This document shows, one piece after another, positions 44,952 through 53,599 of a DNA stretch of 64,000 nt. Position numbers and translations under genes: made by a program. This DNA is from an uncultured Litoreibacter sp. Lineage in GTDB: Bacteria > Pseudomonadota > Alphaproteobacteria > Rhodobacterales > Rhodobacteraceae. The stretch spans positions 242,751 to 306,750 of the forward strand of contig CANNGL010000005.1 in NCBI GenBank assembly GCA_947504205.1, written 5' to 3'. Positions within the stretch are counted from its first letter, which is position 1. Each line of letters begins with the position of its first letter. The notes beneath the pieces are model-generated. The model was not told the DNA's origin, did no database searches, and saw only the letters and a program-made list of their open reading frames with translations.

Positions 44952-47900
44952 CTAAAGATCGATCTCAATCACTCCGTCGGGCTTGTCCGCACGCGATTGG
45001 CAAAGGATCATCGCGCTTTCCCGATCTTTGTTCGAGAGTACAAAATCACGGTGTTCAACCGAGCCAGACCGCACCCCGCACTTGCAAACGCCACATAAGC
45101 CATCAGAGCATTTCACATCAACATGGACGCCCGCAGCAAGAAGCGCATCAGTCGCGGCCTGTTCTTTTGACACAAGTATTTCGCGACCGTCCAACAGCCG
45201 AAGTGTAAAGGCGTGATCAACGTATTCTGGTGTCTCGGGCACTGAAAAATATTCGAGATGTCGCGCGTCCTCGGGGAAGCCTGCTGCCTCGGCAGCTTGC
45301 ATGACGCTGTTCATGTAAGCATCTGGCCCACACGTGTAGACATGCGCATCTTCGCTGTGCGAGAGCACTTCATTGAGGTCGCAACGTGTCCCTTCATCAG
45401 AGATGTGAATTCTGACCTTATCTGCCCATGGCATAGCTTCGAGATCAGCGATGAAGGCGCCGGACGTACGGCTCGAACAGGAGTAGTGCAGCGCAAACCG
45501 CTTTCCGAGATCATGAAGTCTATGGGCCATGGCGATCATCGGCGTGACGCCAATTCCGCCCCCCATCAGAAAACTGAATGCGGCGTCTTCATGGACCGGA
45601 AAGTGATTGATGGGCTTGCCAATGAAAACCTTGCGCCCTTCCTCGAATATCCGATGCATCAGTTTGGAACCGCCGCGCCCCTTGTCTTCGCGCAAGACAG
45701 CGATCTGGTATTTAGAACGGTCATCAGGGTGACCCGACAAGGAATATTGCCGGAAAAACTCGGGGGCGACCACGACATCTATATGTGCGCCTGCCGTCAC
45801 TGCCGGCAAATCCGATCCATCCGGCATTGAAAATTCGTACTTTGTAACGTCGCCGCCCATATCCTGAGCTTTTGAAACCACGACTTGTAGAACGGGGCTT
45901 TCTTCTTGATCGGCTGAATAGACATGCTCAGGTGCAGTACCTTCAGCGCGTCGTGTCTTATGCTCCGCGGCGCTGATCATCCCTTGATAGGCACGGATAC
46001 CAGCCTCCCGATCCATCGGAAAAGGATAGGCATAAGGGGGCGGGGCCAGCGGGGCAGGGTAAACCGCAAGTGTTTGATCCTCGAATTTGAGATCTAGATC
46101 CTTTTGAAGCGGGCGGGCGTTTGCCGCGTGTTCCGAGGGTCGGTAGGCCCCATCGTCAACCATCTCAAGGTCCCACCACCATTTCTTGACCGGATTGATC
46201 TCTCCATTGCCCACGATGTCATCAAGTTTGGCCAGCGCCTTCGCGGCGTAGGGGGCGGACATCGCAAGTTTTCGAAATGGCGCTTCAGCAAACAGGCCTT
46301 CGAGGTTCCACGGGCAGGTTTTCATGCACCGTCCACACATCGCGCCATTTTTCTGCGATACCCGATAGGCCGTGCATTTTTGGCTATCGGATTTCCAGAT
46401 TTCATATCCGTTGAACATCAGTTTTGGTCCAGCGGTAATCGCGCCAGAGGGGCACTCGCGCGCGCATTTGTTGCACGCCTCACAGAATTTTTGCAGACCA
46501 AAATCAATGGGTTGATCATGGGTCATTGGCATATTTGTTGTGACGACACCTGACTTGAGCCGAGGCCCTAGGAACGGGTTGAGGATGACTTCGCCGATGC
46601 GAGACACTTCTCCCAGACCGCTGAGCAAAAGAAGGGGGGGATGAAGGACTTCGTCATCCATCACGGAATGCACGCGCGCGGTGTAGCCAAGATTTCGGAG
46701 GTGTTGAGCCAAGACCCCGCCCAGAAGGGAGAATCTAAGATAAGCCCGCATCGACTGGGCGCAGGCTATCCAGTCGTCGCCGGAAGCTCCTTCCATCGTT
46801 TCATGGCCCTGATCGATTATCATAGAAATAGCATTTTCGTGATAAGGATCAATAGCTTGCCCCGCGGCATCATGAGAATAGTATGCCCAATCCGGGCATC
46901 TCGACAGGCCGACGGCGTCAACGCCGAGCCAATACAAAGCAGCTTTGATATTTGCGGCATTGCGCGCGGGGTCCTGCGTGCTCGGATGAGGCGCCGCCGC
47001 GTCGCCATCCTGAAGCAGAACAAACGCACCCAATGCTGGTCTGAACGCAAAAGCAGAGGCGGACTTCCGAACGTAATTGCCGTTCTTCGTGGCGTTTTGA
47101 ACAAGTGGGCCGAGATCACCAAACAAGCCGCGTGCAAACATGTTCGCGCGTTTGGGCACACGGGCTACATTGGCCGTATCGATGTAGGTTGTGGGCGCAT
47201 CCACGCGCTTCAGGGTTTCAAATGGGTGTGGGCCCATCACAAAGTCCCGCGCCTGATAGGGATCAGCTGATTTCGCGGTACGCGCATGTGGCCCCAAGCC
47301 GGTTTTCCAGCTGGACGGCGGTGTGGCATCCGATGCCAGCGGTTGATCCGGGCTCATCTGCAATGTCGTTGTGACCACTGCCAAACCGTAGCGACGTCCG
47401 TGGAAGGGATTGGTGCCATCGGGTCTGTTTAGCCCGGCCGCAACACTCAGCTTACCCAGATCAATGTCGGAGGCTGCCATGGAATGTGCCCGCGCGTCCC
47501 AACCAAGTGATCGAATATAGTTCGCAAGTGTTCCGGCTGTTTCCATCGCGCGCAGGCAAGCGCGTTGGTCCTGCGCATCTTGGATCCACTCGCACCCTGT
47601 TTCCCCTCTGCTTGGGTCTCGGGGCATATCGTAGAGAAAAACCAGAGCGTGCGTATGGTGGGTGCATTGCGTGGGCGGTGCGCGCATGGCCTCCCTCAAA
47701 CCGGCCATGATAACGTCGATACCAGCGGCCAGGCTTTTGGGTTGCATGGTCTCTAGTTTGTTGGCCAAGCGGTTTACATCTGGGTTTTCGATCGGGTTGT
47801 CGAGCCAACATGTTGCCGGAATTTTTGCGATGCCAACCTGTGCTGCATCACAGTAATACCCGAATGCTTTCAGATGGTTAGCGCGTTCCAGATGATCGTC

Positions 47901-48134
47901 TGGGATCGTTGCCTGCTCTTGCTTGATCAGGCCGTCGCGCGTGGCATCGAGCATGGCTTGATAGTCTTGCATCGCACCCACAATGCTCAGCACATCGTCG
48001 GGTCTGCGAAAACTGGTAGGTTTCATCGCAGGCACGTCAGAGAGGTTTGCAGGCCCGGGAATTCTGGCCAAACCCTCAAGCGGGTACGGCCCCAGATGCA
48101 CCGGCCGGTTGCGGTAGGAGAAAAGCTTGCCCAA
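44952..48134 (-). CDS. Self-sufficient reductive dehalogenase: B12 domain, two 4Fe-4S, flavin reductase and 2Fe-2S ferredoxin fusion
   Basis: The 1060-residue protein fuses a cobalamin-type reductive dehalogenase (about 1-545), two 4Fe-4S clusters (C551, C554, C557, C561P; and C587, C600, C603, C607P), a ferredoxin-NAD(P)H reductase unit (RQYSL at 795-799, GGGIGVTPMIA near 858-868, CGPDAYM at 935-941) and a plant-type 2Fe-2S domain (C1009, C1014, C1017, C1045). This is the respiration-independent NpRdhA/BhbA type, which takes electrons from NAD(P)H to remove halogen from aromatics. The N-terminal half shows an internal duplication. It has no Tat signal and no membrane anchor, so it is cytoplasmic. 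The start is TTG with GAGG six bases upstream. The substrate is unknown. Confidence 0.9.
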   Translation of the reverse strand: MGKLFSYRNRPVHLGPYPLEGLARIPGPANLSDVPAMKPTSFRRPDDVLSIVGAMQDYQAMLDATRDGLIKQEQATIPDDHLERANHLKAFGYYCDAAQVGIAKIPATCWLDNPIENPDVNRLANKLETMQPKSLAAGIDVIMAGLREAMRAPPTQCTHHTHALVFLYDMPRDPSRGETGCEWIQDAQDQRACLRAMETAGTLANYIRSLGWDARAHSMAASDIDLGKLSVAAGLNRPDGTNPFHGRRYGLAVVTTTLQMSPDQPLASDATPPSSWKTGLGPHARTAKSADPYQARDFVMGPHPFETLKRVDAPTTYIDTANVARVPKRANMFARGLFGDLGPLVQNATKNGNYVRKSASAFAFRPALGAFVLLQDGDAAAPHPSTQDPARNAANIKAALYWLGVDAVGLSRCPDWAYYSHDAAGQAIDPYHENAISMIIDQGHETMEGASGDDWIACAQSMRAYLRFSLLGGVLAQHLRNLGYTARVHSVMDDEVLHPPLLLLSGLGEVSRIGEVILNPFLGPRLKSGVVTTNMPMTHDQPIDFGLQKFCEACNKCARECPSGAITAGPKLMFNGYEIWKSDSQKCTAYRVSQKNGAMCGRCMKTCPWNLEGLFAEAPFRKLAMSAPYAAKALAKLDDIVGNGEINPVKKWWWDLEMVDDGAYRPSEHAANARPLQKDLDLKFEDQTLAVYPAPLAPPPYAYPFPMDREAGIRAYQGMISAAEHKTRRAEGTAPEHVYSADQEESPVLQVVVSKAQDMGGDVTKYEFSMPDGSDLPAVTAGAHIDVVVAPEFFRQYSLSGHPDDRSKYQIAVLREDKGRGGSKLMHRIFEEGRKVFIGKPINHFPVHEDAAFSFLMGGGIGVTPMIAMAHRLHDLGKRFALHYSCSSRTSGAFIADLEAMPWADKVRIHISDEGTRCDLNEVLSHSEDAHVYTCGPDAYMNSVMQAAEAAGFPEDARHLEYFSVPETPEYVDHAFTLRLLDGREILVSKEQAATDALLAAGVHVDVKCSDGLCGVCKCGVRSGSVEHRDFVLSNKDRESAMILCQSRADKPDGVIEIDL

Positions 48135-48193
48135 AGTGGCCTCGCGATCTGTCAGGTCGCTCTATGCTCAACCAGTGCCGGGAGACGGTCAAG

Positions 48194-48877
48194 ATGATAG
48201 AAGCCATTCTTTTTGATAAAGACGGCACATTGTTCGATTTCCAGAAAACCTGGGGTGGCTGGGCTGCGAAGTTTCTCAAAAGCTTGTCAGAAGATGATGA
48301 CGATCTCTACGAGCAACTGAGTGCTCGGGTCAGGTTTGATCTAAAAACTCAGACCTTTTTGCCGGACAGTCCCGTCATTGCTGGAACACCGGACGAAGGA
48401 GTGAACTTGATCTTGCCGCTTCTGCCACAATGGAGCTTTGAAGACTTGCTGGCTCATTCCAACCAGACGGCTGCGGATGCACCACTTGCAGAGGTCATCC
48501 CTCTGGTTCCGTTTCTTGATCAGCTTGCACGCGCAAACCTGACCTTGGGCGTTGCCACCAATGACTCGGAGAACTCCGCACGTGCGCATCTTTCTGCAGT
48601 TGGGGCCGAGGATAAGTTTGATCGTATTATAGGGTCTGACAGCGGCTTTGGCGCGAAACCGGGCCCGGGGATGTGTCTTGGATTTGCCGAAGTTACAGGC
48701 GCGTCGGTCGAAACAACCTTGATGGTTGGCGACAGCTTGCACGACATCGAAGCGGGCCGTGATGCGGGTATGGTCACAGTCGGGGTGCTGACTGGTCCTG
48801 CAGCGTTTGAGGACTTGTCGCCTCATGCCGATCATGTGCTGGAGTCGATCGCTGACCTGCCGGCTTTGTTAGGCTAG
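48194..48877 (+). CDS. HAD-superfamily hydrolase, phosphoglycolate phosphatase-like
   Basis: The chosen start has a GGGAGA ribosome site and puts the nucleophile motif LFDKDGTLFDF at residues 6-16 (D8, D10). The 227 residues also carry the threonine/serine motif VATNDSENS and the lysine/acidic motif GAKPGPGM, then VGDSLHDIEAGRDAGM. The family hydrolyses small phosphate esters. It starts 59 bases from the divergent dehalogenase gene; a functional link is not evident. Confidence 0.88.
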   Translation: MIEAILFDKDGTLFDFQKTWGGWAAKFLKSLSEDDDDLYEQLSARVRFDLKTQTFLPDSPVIAGTPDEGVNLILPLLPQWSFEDLLAHSNQTAADAPLAEVIPLVPFLDQLARANLTLGVATNDSENSARAHLSAVGAEDKFDRIIGSDSGFGAKPGPGMCLGFAEVTGASVETTLMVGDSLHDIEAGRDAGMVTVGVLTGPAAFEDLSPHADHVLESIADLPALLG

Positions 48878-49001
48878 CGCTGCCGGGGAATGGATTTCAT
48901 CGGCTGCGCCAAATCTAAAAACGACACCAAACTGTCGGAAAATCACGACCCCCTCTATCTCGATGGCGGCAGGCTTGCTGTAGCAAGTTGGGAGAGAGTT
49001 G

Positions 49002-50558
49002 ATGGCAGAAGAAACGACACGCCGTAAACGTGGCGGAGGCCGGGCAGGAAACACACGCCGGACCTCAAGCAACCTGCCTGATCAAATGCCCTGGAACCCT
49101 CCGATCAACAGGGACCGACCTACCGAACCGCTCGATGAAGCGGGAGTTCAGGCGATCCACGACGGTTGTATGCGCATCCTCAAGGAGATCGGCATCGAGT
49201 TTCTGAACCCCGAAGCCTGCAAGATCCTGAAAGACGCGGGCTGCAAGGTGGTGGGAACCAACGTCAAGATGGACGAAGATTTCGTTATGGAGATGGTAGG
49301 GCAGGCGCCATCGGAGTTTACCATCACGCCACGTAATCCGGATCGCAGCATCACCATCGGCGGGAAACACCTGCTCTTTGGAAACGTGTCCTCCCCCCCG
49401 AACGCCTGGGATCTGGAGCGGGGCAAGCGTTCTGGTGATTTCGAAAGCTACAAGGAATTCATCAAACTCACTCAGTTTTTCAACTGTATTCACTTCGCAG
49501 GTGGCTATCCGGTAGAACCGATCGACATTCATGCGCGCGAGCGGCATCTCCGCTGCCTTTATGAAAAGCTGACCCTAACCGACAAGGTGGTGCACGCATA
49601 TTCTCTTGGGCGCGAGCGTGTTGAAGACGTCATGGAAATGACCCGCATCGCGGCTGGCATCTCTCGTGAAGAATTCGACAGCAAGCCGCATATGTACACC
49701 AACATCAATTCTGTGTCGCCGTTGAAGCACGATTTCCCGATGTTGGAAGGTGCAATGATCCACGCACGGCGCAATCAGCCGACTATTGTCACTCCGTTCA
49801 CGCTGGCAGGTGCGATGGCGCCGGTGACGATGTCGGGTGCTGTTACGCTGTCGCTGGCCGAAGGATTGGCTGCAATAGCGCTTCTTCAAGTGATCAATCC
49901 GGGGTCGCCTTGCGCTATTGGGACCTTCACATCGAATGTGGATATGAAGACCGGTGCACCGGCCTTTGGCACACCTGAATACATGCGCGCCACACAGATG
50001 ACGGGGCAGATGGGACGCTTCTATGACTTGCCGATCAGGTCTTCCGGTGTCTGTGCAGCGAATGTTCCGGACGGGCAAGCCATGTGGGAGACGTCAAACT
50101 CCCTGTGGGCAGCAGTCCAGTCTGGGACGAATGTGGTATATCATGCGGCCGGGTGGCTTGAGGGCGGGCTGATTGCCAGCCCGGAGAAGTTCATTATGGA
50201 TTGTGACGTCTTGCAGCAAATCCAGCGCTACATGGACCCGATGACTTACGCGACAACACCGGACGATATCGCGGTTGAGGCGATCAGGGATGTGGGTCCT
50301 GATGGTCATTTCTTTGGCTGCGAACACACCCAAGAGCGATATCAGAACGCTTTTTACAGCCCGATGATCTCTGATTGGTCAAACTATGAAGCGTGGGACC
50401 TGAAAGGAGGCGTCTGGACAGCTGAGCGTGCGCACGGGATGTATAAAGATATTATTAACGAGTTCGAAGCACCGCCCATCGATCCTGCAAATCAGGAAGA
50501 ATTGAAAGACTTTGTTGCTCGCAGAGCCGCAGAAGGCGGCGCACCAACCGACTTCTGA
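49002..50558 (+). CDS. MttB-family (trimethylamine methyltransferase-like) corrinoid methyltransferase, non-pyrrolysine
   Basis: The 518-residue protein belongs to the MttB superfamily, in which members pass a methyl group from a quaternary or tertiary amine to a corrinoid protein. No in-frame TAG occurs, so it lacks pyrrolysine and resembles the glycine betaine/proline betaine-type MtgB group rather than true TMA methyltransferase. Family stretches include GGKHLLFGNVSSPPNAWD and HAAGWLEGGLIASPEKFIMD. The N-terminus is basic (RRKRGGGRAGNTRR), typical of Roseobacter homologues. The ATG is preferred over an adjacent TTG because of the gggagaga ribosome site. No corrinoid partner gene is in view. 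Confidence 0.9.
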   Translation: MAEETTRRKRGGGRAGNTRRTSSNLPDQMPWNPPINRDRPTEPLDEAGVQAIHDGCMRILKEIGIEFLNPEACKILKDAGCKVVGTNVKMDEDFVMEMVGQAPSEFTITPRNPDRSITIGGKHLLFGNVSSPPNAWDLERGKRSGDFESYKEFIKLTQFFNCIHFAGGYPVEPIDIHARERHLRCLYEKLTLTDKVVHAYSLGRERVEDVMEMTRIAAGISREEFDSKPHMYTNINSVSPLKHDFPMLEGAMIHARRNQPTIVTPFTLAGAMAPVTMSGAVTLSLAEGLAAIALLQVINPGSPCAIGTFTSNVDMKTGAPAFGTPEYMRATQMTGQMGRFYDLPIRSSGVCAANVPDGQAMWETSNSLWAAVQSGTNVVYHAAGWLEGGLIASPEKFIMDCDVLQQIQRYMDPMTYATTPDDIAVEAIRDVGPDGHFFGCEHTQERYQNAFYSPMISDWSNYEAWDLKGGVWTAERAHGMYKDIINEFEAPPIDPANQEELKDFVARRAAEGGAPTDF

Positions 50559-50622
50559 GCCGTTTGTTAGGAGACATTTAAGACTTCTTTCCCAATGTCT
50601 GGTCCAAGGCAAAGGGTCAGGC

Positions 50623-51222
50623 ATGTACGGACTAATCAACCGATCAATACAGTGTTTCGTGGAAGACCTTTATGGTCCTTCGATCTGGGATCGTGTTGCA
50701 AGGGATGCCCAGCTCGAGCATCGCGATTTTGAAGCGATGCTCGAGTATCCAGATGATCTGACAGATACGGTTCTGGAGATTGTGGCACGTTGTTTGCGGC
50801 GTGATATCGAGACGGTTTTGGAAGATCTCGGAACATATCTGGTCACCCATCCCAATCGTGAAGCCATTCGTCGCCTGTTGAGATTCAGTGGGCATAACTA
50901 TGATGAATTTTTGCAATCGCTGGATGATTTGCAGGACCGTGTGAAACTCGCTGTTCCGGACCTCGAAATGCCCGAACTGGAACTGAGGGAATATGCTCTA
51001 CGCCAATTCGCTCTCCAATGCTCATGGCGCAAGAAGGGGTTTGGGTCGGTCTTTGTTGGCATTCTACGTGCCATGGCGGATGATTATGGTGCGTTGGTGG
51101 TGCTTGATTATGCATGTCAGCGAACAGACGCAGGCTTTCTCGAAACCGTAAACATAGAGCTGCTGGAACGGGCCTTTGCTGATGGACGTGAATTTCATCT
51201 CGCAGACAGGGCACGGGCATGA
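50623..51222 (+). CDS. H-NOX-like (haem NO binding) protein lacking the haem-ligand histidine
   Basis: The 199 residues follow the H-NOX fold from MYGLINRSIQCFVEDLYG onward. The segment that normally reads LdxLHxRV here reads SLDDLQDRVKLAVPDL, with Q104 where the proximal haem histidine should be. The YxSxR haem-propionate motif is replaced by QCSWR (132-136). Haem binding in the usual way is therefore unlikely. It overlaps (ATGA) an HNOBA-GGDEF gene, the standard partner of bacterial H-NOX, so it probably still regulates cyclic-di-GMP synthesis through another signal. Confidence 0.85.
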   Translation: MYGLINRSIQCFVEDLYGPSIWDRVARDAQLEHRDFEAMLEYPDDLTDTVLEIVARCLRRDIETVLEDLGTYLVTHPNREAIRRLLRFSGHNYDEFLQSLDDLQDRVKLAVPDLEMPELELREYALRQFALQCSWRKKGFGSVFVGILRAMADDYGALVVLDYACQRTDAGFLETVNIELLERAFADGREFHLADRARA

Positions 51223-52241
51223 CGGAACTGCACCCCAACAACCTCACTGTTGCGCGCCGGTCGATGGACGTTCTGATGCCCTTTCATTTGGAGATATCTC
51301 TTACTGGGCATATCAGGCACGCAGGGCCGACCATCCGAAAAATTCTGCCAAGCCTCGCACCGGGAACGGATCGGTTCCTCGAAGTGTTTGATGTCAGGCG
51401 TCCACGAAATGTAGAAAAATTTTCCGACCTCTACGCGGTCGGGCAAACAGGGTTGCGTGTGGTGTGCCGTGATTTGTCCAATCTACCGATGAAGGGAACC
51501 TTGGTCCGATTGCCGGGTGGGCATGGCGCGCTGGTAAACCTGTCACTGGGCATCTCTTTTGCCGAGGTCGTGGCCGATCACAAGCTCTATAGCACGGATT
51601 TTGCTGCATCTGATCCGACAGTGGATATGCTTTACTTGATCGAGGCGAAGTCAGTAGCACTTGATGAATCCAAACGCCTCAATTCACGTCTGCAAGGCGC
51701 AAAAGCGCTCGCCGAGAAACAAGCGGTCACCGATACACTGACAGGACTTCGAAACAGACGCGCGATGGATCATCATCTCGCACAGCTAAAGGCCCGCGAA
51801 ACGGATTTCGGTCTGATGCATCTCGATCTTGATTATTTCAAGCAGGTCAACGATGAACTTGGTCATGCCGCCGGCGATTTCGTGCTGCAACAGGTGGCTG
51901 AGGTGCTGCAAGAGGAAACGCGAGCAAGCGATATGGTTGCACGGGTGGGTGGCGATGAGTTTGTCTTGATCTTTGACAACCTCGTTGATCTGACGGTTTT
52001 GGATCAAATCGCACTGCGCATTATCGAACGGTTGGAAAGGCCCATGGATTTCGGGGGCAAGCAGTGCCGCGTGTCTGCCAGTATCGGAACCACTCTGTCG
52101 ACGTTCTATAACGATCCAAATGTCGACCGCCTGTTGAGCGACGCAGATGAAGCGCTTTATCACTCAAAGCGGGAAGGGCGGGCACGCCATACCATATTCG
52201 ACCCTGACGCCATGCAAACCACGGCACAGGTCTCTATTTGA
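51219..52241 (+). CDS. Diguanylate cyclase with HNOBA-like sensor domain
   Basis: The 340-residue protein makes cyclic-di-GMP from GTP. The N-terminal part (about 10-140, LMPFHLEISLTGHIRHAGPTI, FLEVFDVRRPRNVEKFSD) fits the haem-NO-binding-associated (HNOBA) domain that docks with H-NOX. A short coiled coil (about 145-168) leads to the GGDEF domain, with TDTLTGLRNRRAMD, the active motif GGDEF at 244-248 and an intact inhibitory site RASD at 235-238. It is cytoplasmic, with no membrane helix, and translationally coupled to the H-NOX-like gene. Confidence 0.92.
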   Translation: MTELHPNNLTVARRSMDVLMPFHLEISLTGHIRHAGPTIRKILPSLAPGTDRFLEVFDVRRPRNVEKFSDLYAVGQTGLRVVCRDLSNLPMKGTLVRLPGGHGALVNLSLGISFAEVVADHKLYSTDFAASDPTVDMLYLIEAKSVALDESKRLNSRLQGAKALAEKQAVTDTLTGLRNRRAMDHHLAQLKARETDFGLMHLDLDYFKQVNDELGHAAGDFVLQQVAEVLQEETRASDMVARVGGDEFVLIFDNLVDLTVLDQIALRIIERLERPMDFGGKQCRVSASIGTTLSTFYNDPNVDRLLSDADEALYHSKREGRARHTIFDPDAMQTTAQVSI

Positions 52242-52294
52242 CAGCGCGATGCGGCAGTAGCCGCAACAAGCGTCCTTTGCTTGAAGAAACGCCT

Positions 52295-53599
52295 CTAACA
52301 GAAGCGGTTCACGATGTTTTCCAAGCGCTCTTGAGCCCCCGATTTCGGGTGAGGATTAATGTCCTCCTCACGTACCCGGGCTTCAATGTCTTCAAATGAT
52401 GCTGTCTCCAGCATCTCCTGCGCGCCGCTTTCATCCCAACCCGCATATCGCTCTTGGCGACGGTCCTCTAATGTCCCGTCTTCGAGCATCGCGGCAGCAG
52501 CCTTCAGTCCCCGTGCGCAGATGTCCATGCCGCCCACATGGGCCAGTATCAGGTCAGCCGGATCGAGAGACTGACGCCTCAGCTTGGCATCGAAGTTTGT
52601 ACCACCCGTCGTGAGACCTCCAGCCTTTAGAATCTCATAGTAAGCCATCGTGACTTCGGGCGTATTGTTCGGGAACTGATCCGTGTCCCAGCCGGATTGG
52701 TAATCGTTCCTGTTCATATCGATCGATCCGAAAATGCCCAGAGCGGCCGCAGTTGCAATTTCATGTTCGAAGGAATGACCTGCTAGAATGGCGTGTCCCT
52801 GCTCGATGTTGACTTTTACTTCATTCTCAAGCCCGAAATCCTTTAAGAACCCATAGACCGTGGCCACATCGTAATCATACTGATGCTTTGTTGGTTCTTG
52901 GGGCTTCGGTTCGATAAGAAGAGGGCCCTTGAAACCAATCCGGTGTGCATAATCCACAGCCTTGCACAGGAACCTGCCAGCCTGTTGGCGTTCGCGCGCC
53001 AAATCTGTATTTAACAAGGTCTCATAACCCTCTCGACCGCCCCAGAGCACATAGTTTTCACCCTGAAGCTTGTGGGTGGCGTCAATGCAGGTTTTGACGG
53101 TCGCTGCCGAATAGGCAAACACGTCGGGATCCGGATTGGTGGCCGCGCCCGCCATGAACCGACAGTTCGAAAACAGATTGGCGGTGCCCCACAAGAGCTT
53201 CGTGCCTGTCTGTTCCATCTTCTGCGCAAAGTAATCGGTTATCCGCTCCAAATTCGCGGTGTTCTCCGCAAAGTTCTTTCCTTCGGGTCGGACATCCGCG
53301 TCGTGAAAGCAGAAATAGGGCTGACCCAGAAGCGCAAACATCTCGAAGGCGACGTCTGCTTTGATCAGGGCAAGGTCCATCGTGTCACCGAACCATGGGC
53401 GCTCAAAAGTCTGACCGCCGAAAGGATCGCCGCCGGGCCATGCAAAGCTATGCCAATAGGCAGTCGCAAACCGCAAATGCTTGTCCATGCGTTTGCCCAT
53501 AACGATCTCGTCAGGATTGTAGTACCGAAATGCGAATTCGGACGTGCTGTCCGGCCCTTCGTATTTGATCTGCGGGATGCCTGCGAAGAAATCGGTCAT
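52295..53599 (-). CDS. xylA: Xylose isomerase
   Basis: XylA converts D-xylose to D-xylulose. The 434 residues show the catalytic pair H99/D102 in [12 protein letters not shown] and the metal-site segment [16 protein letters not shown] with E230 and K232. [18 protein letters not shown] and [20 protein letters not shown] follow. The length fits the long (class II) form. It is the last gene of the xyl operon and overlaps xylB by four bases. Confidence 0.98.
   Translation of the reverse strand: MTDFFAGIPQIKYEGPDSTSEFAFRYYNPDEIVMGKRMDKHLRFATAYWHSFAWPGGDPFGGQTFERPWFGDTMDLALIKADVAFEMFALLGQPYFCFHDADVRPEGKNFAENTANLERITDYFAQKMEQTGTKLLWGTANLFSNCRFMAGAATNPDPDVFAYSAATVKTCIDATHKLQGENYVLWGGREGYETLLNTDLARERQQAGRFLCKAVDYAHRIGFKGPLLIEPKPQEPTKHQYDYDVATVYGFLKDFGLENEVKVNIEQGHAILAGHSFEHEIATAAALGIFGSIDMNRNDYQSGWDTDQFPNNTPEVTMAYYEILKAGGLTTGGTNFDAKLRRQSLDPADLILAHVGGMDICARGLKAAAAMLEDGTLEDRRQERYAGWDESGAQEMLETASFEDIEARVREEDINPHPKSGAQERLENIVNRFC

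Noticed and set aside
48135-48193. Cobalamin riboswitch for the dehalogenase gene
   Set aside because: The divergent gap is only 59 bases and shows no B12-box-like sequence.
48974-48987. CTTGCT-GT-AGCAAG inverted repeat ahead of the MttB-like gene
   Set aside because: Six-base arms are expected by chance in this much sequence and no regulator gene is adjacent.
49002-50558. Pyrrolysine-containing trimethylamine methyltransferase
   Set aside because: The reading frame has no in-frame TAG, so it is a non-pyrrolysine MttB homologue.
52250-52265. TGCGGC-AGTA-GCCGCA hairpin between the GGDEF gene and xylA
   Set aside because: Could be a weak bidirectional terminator, but the six-base stem has no flanking T tract on either strand.
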